Source of the DNA: Desulfotalea sp.
Lineage (GTDB): Bacteria; Desulfobacterota; Desulfobulbia; Desulfobulbales; Desulfocapsaceae
DNA length: 64,000 bases
Reading direction: 5' to 3'
Assembly (NCBI GenBank): GCA_002733995.1
Contig: NVXR01000004.1
Span: 151,940-215,939 of the forward strand
In this document: piece by piece, positions 55,037-62,357 of the stretch
How the letters are laid out: every line of letters starts with the position of its first letter
How positions within the stretch are numbered: the stretch's first letter is position 1
Notes under the pieces: model-generated
What the model was told of the DNA's origin: nothing
Seen by the model: only the letters and a program-made list of their open reading frames with translations
The model's database searches: none
Made by a program: the position numbers and the translations under genes

Positions 55037-56656
55037 CTAACCTTCTTGTATCCAGTTCTTGATGATAAATGCGGTCGGTACCTGGTTCTGATTTACCTCT
55101 CTTCTTAGCTGTGTAATTGTGTCGTCCACAGGTTCAGCCGGAGGTTCATTCTCTTGTTTTTGCTGTTGTAAAAGTTTTTGCTCCTGTTCCATCTCCAGTT
55201 GGTTAACCGTTTTGTAGTGCTCTTTTACTTCTCCTTTCATTGTTTTCACCACGGGTCTGATTAGTAGAAAATAGATAAGAAAGACACCAAATCCAATAAG
55301 CCCATATTTGATTAATGGGATAAATTGGTAAAGAGAGCTTGCTGTTACATCTTCGCCTGTGAGGGGTTCTTGACGCGGTGCAACAAAGGGCATAGAGAGA
55401 ACGTTAATAACGTCTCCGCGTTCTGCAACTAAGCCAATAGCGCTGGCAACCATAGTTTCTATGGCTTTGAGTTCTTCTGCGGTATGGGGAACTGTGGTCT
55501 TAACCTTTCCTTCTTCATCGACTTCAACTTTGTCTGCCACGAGAACAGAAACCGATAGCTTTGTGATAGTACCAACGGGATTGATGATTCGGCTGACGGT
55601 TTTACTGATTTCGTAATTTGTTGTTTTGGAGTTCTTTGACGATGTTGAACCACTACTCGTTTCACCAAAGACGTTACCCTGAAGATTTGATTCGACTCCA
55701 GGAACACCGCCATTATTGGCGCTACCTGATGTCTCTCGATTTATCTGCTCACTGCGGATAACTGGTTCTTCAGAATCAAACAGTTCTTCTGTCTTTTCAA
55801 CCTTAGAGAAATCAAGGGTTGCCGAGATTCTGACCATAGCATTGTCGGTCCCCATGGTTTTATCCAGAAGATCCTGGGCCCGCATTTCCATTCTATGCTC
55901 AACCTTTTGCTGGTATTCAAGCATTTCACCGGAGAAGAACTGGGTTCCGTCCTTTACTTTCTCAATTTCAAGAACGACACCGTTGGAGTCAATAATCTTT
56001 ACATCTTCGGGATTAAGGTTTGTGACAGAACCCGCAACGAGGTGGATAACACCCTGAACCTGTTGTTTGTCGAGATGTTTGCCAGGTACCAGTGTTACTA
56101 TAACTGAGGCCGTGCCACGTTTTTGCTGACTTTTGAAAAGTCTTTTCTCAGGCAATGCCAGGTGTACCCGTGTGGATTCGACAGGTTTCAGTGAAGAGAT
56201 TGTTCTGGCAAGCTCACCTTGTAGTGCCCTCGTATAGTTTACTTTTTGTACATAATCGGTGAGGGCAAAACTCTGTTTATCAAAAATCTCAAAACCGACC
56301 CCCCCGCCAGTTGGCATACCGTTTGCGGCAAGATCCAACCTGCTCTGGTAAATCTCATTGGCAGAAATCCATATGTCTTTGCCCCCGTTTTTCAGGGTAT
56401 AGTCAACTTTTTGGTTTTTTAGCCAAGTTACAACTTCGGCTGCGTCGGTCATAGCCAGGTTGGCATAGAGTAGTTGCTGGTCAGCTGTTCTCGCCTGAAT
56501 GATGAGCAGGGCGAAAAGCGCAATTGAAATAGCGAGCACTCCACCGGTGGCTAATTTTCTGGTGAGGGGCCAGGCCTGGATAAGCTGGAGCAAGTTCTTT
56601 CTTTCTATGGCTGCTGGCGGGTCTGTTGTTTCAACAGCTGTTTCTGCAACTTCCAT
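55037..56656 (-). CDS. fliF: MS-ring protein FliF
   Basis: 539 residues. First membrane helix at ~34-52, a periplasmic ring-building region with KVDYTLKNGGKDIWI and VHLALPEKRLF, and a Ser/Asn/Gly-rich stretch (~300-345). The second membrane helix is at ~448-466, and the short cytoplasmic tail ends with AFIIKNWIQEG, the FliG-binding helix. FliF is the base on which rod, switch and export gate assemble. Confidence 0.96.
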   Translation of the reverse strand: MEVAETAVETTDPPAAIERKNLLQLIQAWPLTRKLATGGVLAISIALFALLIIQARTADQQLLYANLAMTDAAEVVTWLKNQKVDYTLKNGGKDIWISANEIYQSRLDLAANGMPTGGGVGFEIFDKQSFALTDYVQKVNYTRALQGELARTISSLKPVESTRVHLALPEKRLFKSQQKRGTASVIVTLVPGKHLDKQQVQGVIHLVAGSVTNLNPEDVKIIDSNGVVLEIEKVKDGTQFFSGEMLEYQQKVEHRMEMRAQDLLDKTMGTDNAMVRISATLDFSKVEKTEELFDSEEPVIRSEQINRETSGSANNGGVPGVESNLQGNVFGETSSGSTSSKNSKTTNYEISKTVSRIINPVGTITKLSVSVLVADKVEVDEEGKVKTTVPHTAEELKAIETMVASAIGLVAERGDVINVLSMPFVAPRQEPLTGEDVTASSLYQFIPLIKYGLIGFGVFLIYFLLIRPVVKTMKGEVKEHYKTVNQLEMEQEQKLLQQQKQENEPPAEPVDDTITQLRREVNQNQVPTAFIIKNWIQEG

Positions 56657-56721
56657 TGGGTTTTGTATCCTTTTATTTTCAGCTGGCTCTTATGGAAAGC
56701 AGAGCAGAAGAATGGCAGAAA

Positions 56722-57021
56722 TTAAATTTGCATGCGCATAATTTCTTCGTATGCGGTGAGGGCCTTGTTTCTCATCTGGATGAGCATTTTAAGTGAAATT
56801 TCGGCCTCTTCTGCAGAGATCATTACTTCATGAAGGTACTGAGCGTTGCCGGCCTGAAGATCTTGAATCGCGTTGTCACTGTTGGCCTGTGCCTGGTTCG
56901 TGTCACTTACCATATTGTTGAGCATGTCACCAAAGGCATTACTGTTTTTTGTAATGGCGCTTGCTGTATTAAGAGGCTGTGCGTTGCCGCTAAAGCGTGG
57001 TAGTCCTTGAATTGACGTCAT
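56722..57021 (-). CDS. fliE: FliE, MS-ring/rod junction protein
   Basis: 99 residues, the usual size. The conserved C-terminal half has YLHEVMISAEEAEISLKMLIQMRNK and AYEEIMRMQI. FliE joins the rod to the MS ring and is the first exported subunit. GGGAGA precedes the ATG. It follows flgC by 3 nt. Confidence 0.95.
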   Translation of the reverse strand: MTSIQGLPRFSGNAQPLNTASAITKNSNAFGDMLNNMVSDTNQAQANSDNAIQDLQAGNAQYLHEVMISAEEAEISLKMLIQMRNKALTAYEEIMRMQI

Positions 57022-57024
57022 AAT

Positions 57025-57456
57025 CTATCTCCCAATTTCTAGGGCTTTGAGAGCCATTCTTTTGGCCATCTTTATGGATGTAACGTTCGCCTGGTAGGAT
57101 CTTGTGGCGGACATCATGTCAACCATCTCCTCAAGGACATTGATATTGGGCATTTCCACATAGCCATCTTCAGAGGCATCTGGGTGGGACGGATTATACA
57201 CCTTTTTGGGAGGTGTGTTGTCCTCTACTATTTTGGTAACTTCGACACCTTTGATACTGCCTCCGAGCTGACTGTTGAGTTGGTCCTGGAAGCTTAAAGA
57301 CTTTGTTTGAAAATAGGTGGATTGTTTTTTGTATGGCCCACCTTCTGGGGTGGACGTTGTTTCAATATTTGCGAGATTGGAACTGATAGTATTGAGTCGC
57401 AGGCTATGCGCTTTCAGAGCGGATGCCCCAATTCTAAATGTATTTGTAATATCCAT
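57025..57456 (-). CDS. flgC: proximal rod protein FlgC
   Basis: 143 residues. N-terminal rod motif ISSNLANIETTSTPEGGPYK and C-terminal VDMMSATRSYQANVTSIKMAK, both diagnostic. FlgC forms part of the proximal rod with FlgB and FlgF. Confidence 0.96.
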   Translation of the reverse strand: MDITNTFRIGASALKAHSLRLNTISSNLANIETTSTPEGGPYKKQSTYFQTKSLSFQDQLNSQLGGSIKGVEVTKIVEDNTPPKKVYNPSHPDASEDGYVEMPNINVLEEMVDMMSATRSYQANVTSIKMAKRMALKALEIGR

Positions 57457-57491
57457 TTTTCACCTCTGTGCGATTCATCGTTTTAAGTTAT

Positions 57492-57908
57492 TTACTGCCC
57501 ACCGGAAATGACGTATTTGAGGAGCGTGAGTTTCTTTTTAAGCAGTTGGGCAGAGGTCTCGTACAGCAGTTCATTTTCTGATAATGCCATCATCTCTTGG
57601 TCAACGCTCACATTATTGTCATCTCCGATACCGGACACGTCTTTATCTATGATTATCTTGCCATTCACATTGTTAAAGTTGCTTGGACCAAGTGGTATAT
57701 GGGCTTTGTTCGACGTCTGCATTTGTAGTTTTGTTGTATGGCCGATAGCGGTGGCTAAATCATCTTCAAATTGAAAGCGAGAGGGAGAAAATCCAGGAGT
57801 TTCTGCATTGGCAATGTTGGAGGAGATTACCTGAGCCTTTGTTGCACGTAGATCAAGCACTTTACTGAGTAGCTGCATGTTCTGGTCAAAAAGATTTATT
57901 GGTGACAT
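57492..57908 (-). CDS. flgB: proximal rod protein FlgB
   Basis: 138 residues. The rod motif VISSNIANAETPGFSPSRF lies at ~28-46 and the C-terminal part has SENELLYETSAQLLKKKL. GGAG precedes the ATG. It lies 42 nt after the TPR gene and begins the canonical flgB-flgC-fliE-fliF order. Confidence 0.95.
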   Translation of the reverse strand: MSPINLFDQNMQLLSKVLDLRATKAQVISSNIANAETPGFSPSRFQFEDDLATAIGHTTKLQMQTSNKAHIPLGPSNFNNVNGKIIIDKDVSGIGDDNNVSVDQEMMALSENELLYETSAQLLKKKLTLLKYVISGGQ

Positions 57909-57950
57909 ATGTTCTCCGGTTGTGTAAACGGTATTGTTGGCTGGAGCCGT

Positions 57951-60359
57951 TTAATAACGGTCCTTTGTTGATTCGTATTGCAAGTCCCGTTCCGCATACT
58001 GTTTCCATCTCGAGTTTCCTTCTGTTTCGACAATTTTCTGCAAGAAAGTTAACGCTAAATCATCTTTCCCCTGGAGGCGGTGAATTTCCGCAAGTCGATA
58101 CAGACTTTGTAAATAGAAAGGATTGTTCTTTGATATCTTATAAAATGTTTCGACTGCTGTTGGTAAATCACCCGTGTGAAAATAGCTTTCTGCTAGGAAA
58201 TAAAATTGCAGCTGATTCAGAGGTGTGGGGTGGTTCTGGTACTCATTTAAGGTCGCAATCGTTTTGCTATAATTGTTCGTTCGAAAGTAGAGTGAGGCCG
58301 CAAGAGGGTGATACGAATAATCTGCTGGCAGCAATGACGGTAATGCTTGTAGCGCGTCTGATAGTCTCTCGTCAGCGACGAGTGACTGCAGGCGAAGGAG
58401 CAGGATTGCTTTGGAGTAGGTACCGTCGGGGTAGTTGTAGCTGTACTGTGCTGCGTAATCTTCAACGAGGCTGAAGTTTCCATGGTCAAATGTTGCTTGA
58501 ATCATGGGGAGGTAGTATTGCTCTCTTTTGTCTGCGGACATAATCTCAATGAGATAGAGGTACAACTGTTGCGCTTCATCGTAAATGCCTACGTTATGAT
58601 ATGCCTCTGCTATATCGACTAAAAATTTGCTGTCTATCCAGTTATTCTGAAATAGGATTTTATTTTGCTTGGCCAGGACCAGTGCGTCTATGTAGTCTGT
58701 TTGATCAACAAGTCGTTTAATTTCTTTGGGGAGAAGGTCAATTAAAAGGGCCTGTGCCGTAATTCTGACATTGCCGATTTGAAACTCTCGTAAAAACTTA
58801 TGGAGCATAGGGACCGCGGTCTCATTGTCCCCGGTAAGAGCATGGATGAGGATGGCTTTAAATTCTGCTTCTTCACGTATGGATCTGCTCAAGGCTCTGT
58901 TGGCAATGTCTTTGTAGTTGCTGAAGGCCTTGTCCGCCCACTGCTTGTCGTTTAAAAAGCGCAGATCGTTTTTTTTGATTGCAGCGAGTAGGCCAGCATT
59001 TGTCTGTGAATAGGAGTTTGCAATCTGGGAGAAATTACTTATAAGTTTTGCACCTTTTGTGAATTTGAGCCTAGCCATATTTTCTCTGTAGGCAATGGCC
59101 GCTATATGTTTATCCCCTTCTATCAGTGATTTGAGATTCTTATATTCTTGTGCTGCAGCCCTAAAGTACCTCTGGTCGTATAGGGTTGAGCAGTAGCCGC
59201 CGTAGGAGTACGGCTGGGAACGTAATAGTGGGGAATTTTTTAGAAGTTTATATGATGCGTATGCCTTTATTGGTTGATTTATTGCAAACCAATAGTCTGC
59301 CTGCCTGATTTTAACTCTCTCTTCCACCTCAGGCGGCAAGGCAACAGAGTCTATTTGCAGGAGTTTGTTGAGGTGTTTGTATTCTTTGGTTGCAAGTGAG
59401 GTTTCAATTTGAGACAAGAGTAAATAGGGGGCAAGGGGGCTTGTGTCTGAGATTGACGGAGCAAGCTTTCTGTATTCATATTCTGCTATATAGGGGTCTT
59501 CGTATCTGGCTCTGAGCCAGATGAGCAGGTAGTTTGCGTATGTGCCTAGACGTTCATCTTTATATTCTTCTTTAAGCAGGTACAATTGTTTAAAGGCTCC
59601 TTCGAAGGAGCCAGTGCGCATGAGTGCTTCACCATAGGTAAGAGCGAGTATCTTTTTCACTTCAGGGCTTGTGGTGGACTGTAGTTTCTCAAGTATAAGT
59701 GTTGCCAGCATATCCCATGAGTTACTTTCAGCGAGGGTCATCATCTCAATGGAGAGGAGGTCAAGATTCTTCGACCTTCCAGGTGGTAGCAATTCAATGA
59801 TGGGAAAGGGTGGGGGAGTAAAGGTGACGGGGATGTCGATATTGACAGGATTTTCATAGGAAGAGAAGAACGATGCCCAGTCAGCGCGATATGGAGAGAG
59901 GATATATGGATTAGTGAAGTCCGGGGTGGCTCTATCTACAACTGTCAGTCCTTTGAGCTTGTCCGCAAGTTTTTTATAGGATTTGGAATATTCATTTCCC
60001 AAAAGGACTTCAAGTACAATACGATTGTTGATATTGGCTGTAAGTTTAAAATCTTGAGGTCGATAGCGGAAAAACATGGAGAGAATAAGTGTATCGCCTT
60101 TGGTTCTTGTCAAAAATTTGACAATCTTGTCGTCGGCTGAAAAAAGCTGCAGATCTTTTGAGATCTCAGTGGCTTTTAGTTCGACATCTATCCTTCTGTT
60201 GGTCGCGGTTCCAGAGAACACAGGGGGCTTGTCAAAATTGAGGTAGATCTGAACAACATCTTTAGCGTCTACGCGTGATATGTTAATCAGTTCTGAGGCA
60301 ACAAGATTGCACGGTGACGTGAGCATTGCCATGAGAATTATGAGTATAAATCGTTTCAT
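57951..60359 (-). CDS. exported TPR-repeat protein heading the flgB operon
   Basis: 802 residues from the ATG at 60359. A signal peptide (MKRFILIILMAMLTS, cleavage near LVAS-E) is followed by an AMIN-like beta domain (~20-125: DVVQIYLNFDKPP, NRRIDVELKA and NNRIVLEVLLG). A long array of tetratricopeptide-type helical repeats (~185-795) follows, with motifs such as FYLAESYFHTGDLPTAVETFYKI and QSLYRLAEIHRLQGKDDLALTFL. It is probably a periplasmic scaffold, perhaps for rod or motor assembly or cell-wall interaction. The first 25 residues of the longer frame (from 60434) lack signal character. No Shine-Dalgarno is seen, and a sigma-54-like element places transcription start next to the ATG. The exact function is unknown. 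Confidence 0.82.
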   Translation of the reverse strand: MKRFILIILMAMLTSPCNLVASELINISRVDAKDVVQIYLNFDKPPVFSGTATNRRIDVELKATEISKDLQLFSADDKIVKFLTRTKGDTLILSMFFRYRPQDFKLTANINNRIVLEVLLGNEYSKSYKKLADKLKGLTVVDRATPDFTNPYILSPYRADWASFFSSYENPVNIDIPVTFTPPPFPIIELLPPGRSKNLDLLSIEMMTLAESNSWDMLATLILEKLQSTTSPEVKKILALTYGEALMRTGSFEGAFKQLYLLKEEYKDERLGTYANYLLIWLRARYEDPYIAEYEYRKLAPSISDTSPLAPYLLLSQIETSLATKEYKHLNKLLQIDSVALPPEVEERVKIRQADYWFAINQPIKAYASYKLLKNSPLLRSQPYSYGGYCSTLYDQRYFRAAAQEYKNLKSLIEGDKHIAAIAYRENMARLKFTKGAKLISNFSQIANSYSQTNAGLLAAIKKNDLRFLNDKQWADKAFSNYKDIANRALSRSIREEAEFKAILIHALTGDNETAVPMLHKFLREFQIGNVRITAQALLIDLLPKEIKRLVDQTDYIDALVLAKQNKILFQNNWIDSKFLVDIAEAYHNVGIYDEAQQLYLYLIEIMSADKREQYYLPMIQATFDHGNFSLVEDYAAQYSYNYPDGTYSKAILLLRLQSLVADERLSDALQALPSLLPADYSYHPLAASLYFRTNNYSKTIATLNEYQNHPTPLNQLQFYFLAESYFHTGDLPTAVETFYKISKNNPFYLQSLYRLAEIHRLQGKDDLALTFLQKIVETEGNSRWKQYAERDLQYESTKDRY

Positions 60360-60370
60360 ATAATTGGTAG

Positions 60371-60386
60371 TGCAAAAAACAGGCCA
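60371..60386 (-). promoter_or_regulatory. sigma-54-like promoter of the TPR-flgB-fliE operon
   Basis: Minus-strand TGGCCTGTTTTTTGCA: TGGC at -24, G at the seventh position, TTGCA at -12 with exact spacing (consensus TGGCACG-N4-TTGCW). Predicted +1 is about 60360, one base before the ATG, so the transcript could be leaderless. Confidence 0.6.
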
Positions 60387-60822
60387 GTTTACTATTAAAG
60401 GAGATAGCGAAGCGGTTGGAGAAACAGATACCACAAATCCTTGATGGGCCTTGGAGGTATTTGAAAAAAGATAATGAGAAAAAGTAAGTTTGGAACTATT
60501 CTTTCTATTAGATGTTTGACTTTTGGCTATGCTTCTCGGTAATATTTACAGTGAAACATTTTATTGGAATGATCTGTGCAATGAATGATTGAAATCTTAT
60601 AATGATTCAGTAGTACACCCCTGTTAGAATGGTCAGACCGTCTCATTTAGGGTGAGGCTTTATTGTTGCTAATCCCTATTGGGTTTTTTGAGCAGTATAA
60701 AATGGTGGTGTGAGTGGCGCCTTGGTACGTATCGCGTATCTTATATTATAAAACTATTTGGCTTTTTGAAAACATAATTTGATGGAGCCTTACGTGAGTA
60801 ACAAAACATACAGGAGACAGTG
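60387..60822. other. divergent intergenic region between the TPR gene and cheY
   Basis: About 430 nt. It should hold the cheY promoter and upstream activator sites for the sigma-54-like promoter. A short CCC-TATT-GGG stem followed by TTTTTT lies near 60676-60692. I found no sigma-28 motif with good spacing and no gene. Confidence 0.45.
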
Positions 60823-61194
60823 ATGGGAAAAAATGTATTGCTTGTAGATGATTCAAGTACAATGAGAAAAATAATAGGCAGATCTTTGCGTCAGGCTGGT
60901 ATTGAGTTTGATAACATTTTCGAAGCTGCAGATGGTCTTGAAGCATTAGAGATTCTCGATAAAGAAAAAGTAGATATTGTCCTCAGTGATATCAACATGC
61001 CCAATATGGACGGTATTTCTTTTCTTAAAGAAAAAGCGACAAGAGAATCTGTTAAAAATATTCCAGTGTTGATGATTTCGACAGAGACTGGTGATGATAT
61101 CATTGGTGAAGCCAAAGCTCTTGGTGCATTGGGTGCAATTAAAAAACCCTTCACACCGGATAAGGTCAATGAAGTTCTAGGACCTCTTTTGTAA
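60823..61194 (+). CDS. cheY: CheY-like single-domain response regulator
   Basis: 124 residues. A receiver domain with acidic pair Asp9-Asp10, phosphoacceptor Asp56 in LSDINMP, a Ser/Thr position in LMISTET, and the conserved Lys in AIKKPF. It would bind FliM when phosphorylated and change motor rotation. The ATG at 60823 has AGGAGA 5 nt upstream; the GTG at 60820 is less likely. It is followed by two CheX phosphatases. No kinase gene is in the window. Confidence 0.92.
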   Translation: MGKNVLLVDDSSTMRKIIGRSLRQAGIEFDNIFEAADGLEALEILDKEKVDIVLSDINMPNMDGISFLKEKATRESVKNIPVLMISTETGDDIIGEAKALGALGAIKKPFTPDKVNEVLGPLL

Positions 61195-61218
61195 ATTGTT
61201 TGATAGGTGGAGGTCTCT

Positions 61219-61674
61219 GTGGACATATCAGAAAAAATTATAGAATCTACAAATGAAATATTTTCATCAATGGTGATGATGGAGCTGGCTGTTAATGGTG
61301 AGATTAGGGATTGTATGGAACCTCTCACGAACAGTATCACCGGAGTGATTGGGCTCGCCGGTACCCATAAGGGTGTTTTGGCGATACACTTCCCCATCAC
61401 GGTAGCATTGGCTATCACCAGCAGTTTTCTTGGCATGGATGTTGACGAAATGAATGAAGATGTCGAGGATGCAGTCGGTGAATTGGCCAATATGCTGGGG
61501 GGAAGCGTTAAATCAATACTTTCAGCTAAGGGTAGAGACATTGAGTTATCACTCCCATCCGTAATTTCAGGGGAGAATTACGACTTTCAGCCTACTCGTG
61601 AGGTTGACCGTGTGGTTATTCCATTTAAATGTGATGCTGGTGAGTTTTCAGTTGAGTTGGAGTTGGAAAAATAA
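61219..61674 (+). CDS. cheX: CheX-type CheY-P phosphatase, copy 1
   Basis: 151 residues. The CheC/CheX-family phosphatase motif ExxN is present as Glu88 and Asn91 in EDAVGELANM, after SSFLGMDVDEM. CheX dimers hydrolyse CheY-P. The start is GTG at 61219, chosen because GGAGG lies 5 nt before it; the alternative GTG at 61207 overlaps that Shine-Dalgarno. It is 24 nt after cheY and ends at a terminator. Confidence 0.88.
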   Translation: MDISEKIIESTNEIFSSMVMMELAVNGEIRDCMEPLTNSITGVIGLAGTHKGVLAIHFPITVALAITSSFLGMDVDEMNEDVEDAVGELANMLGGSVKSILSAKGRDIELSLPSVISGENYDFQPTREVDRVVIPFKCDAGEFSVELELEK

Positions 61675-61691
61675 AAAATCTTTAACAGGGT

Positions 61692-61737
61692 AAAAAAAAG
61701 GCATTTTCACTATCGATAGCGAAGTTGCCTTTTTTTT
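61692..61737 (+). terminator. terminator after cheY-cheX
   Basis: AAAAAAAAGGCA and TTGCCTTTTTTTT with an inner CTATCGATAG palindrome make a long stem with a U-tract. It separates the first cheX from the second. Confidence 0.8.
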
Positions 61738-61759
61738 GTCAAAATACTGGGAAAACAAG

Positions 61760-62233
61760 ATGAAAGAGAGCCTTGATGTTGGAAGTGAGATTGTAGCGGG
61801 TTGCAAAGATGTGTTCTCAACCATGCTGATGGTAGAGCTTGAAGCGGAAGAAGTTGTTATCCAAAAAAAGGTAGCAATTAAGTCAAATATCACCAGCATG
61901 ATTGGGCTTGGAGGAGGACTTAAAGGTCTCTTGGCTGTGCACTGTCCAGCGCTGGTTGCAACGGAAATTACCGGCACCTTTTTAGGCATGGACGTTGAGG
62001 AAATTGATGATGATGTTAAAGATGCCATTGGTGAAATTGCCAATATGATTGCAGGGAATCTTAAAATTTCATTTGCAAAAACCGATACCAAGATCGAGCT
62101 TGCAATACCTACCTCAATAGTAGGAGATTCATTTTATGTGAGTGGTATTGCAGACTCTACCCGTATCGTGGTCCCTTTTCGCATGGGCGAGGGGAAATTT
62201 TGGGTGGAGTTAATGTATATAATGAATACCTGA
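61760..62233 (+). CDS. cheX: CheX-type CheY-P phosphatase, copy 2
   Basis: 157 residues, a paralogue of the preceding CheX (shared patterns FSTMLMVELEAE versus FSSMVMMELAVN, SFLGMDVDE versus TFLGMDVEE, GELANMLGG versus GEIANMIAG). Catalytic-type Glu92 and Asn95. The ATG at 61760 is chosen; the upstream TTG at 61736 would lie in the terminator and extend past the paralogue's N-terminus. It begins right after that terminator, so it depends on read-through or its own promoter. Confidence 0.85.
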   Translation: MKESLDVGSEIVAGCKDVFSTMLMVELEAEEVVIQKKVAIKSNITSMIGLGGGLKGLLAVHCPALVATEITGTFLGMDVEEIDDDVKDAIGEIANMIAGNLKISFAKTDTKIELAIPTSIVGDSFYVSGIADSTRIVVPFRMGEGKFWVELMYIMNT

Positions 62234-62282
62234 TGCATTGCTATTGCCTGTCCCTCTAATATAGACATCTCTATAATTATTC

Positions 62283-62310
62283 TAAATATTTTTGTGTGCT
62301 TTACCGATAG
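62283..62310 (+). promoter_or_regulatory. sigma-28-type promoter of the multi-domain CheX-like gene
   Basis: TAAATATT (62283-62290), a 12-nt spacer, and ACCGATAG (62303-62310). This is the same spacing as the flagellin and flgM-operon promoters. Predicted leader about 40 nt. Confidence 0.6.
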
Positions 62311-62357
62311 TATCTAAAGAGTTCAATTGTACGCTCATTTTCATATAGAATACTCCC

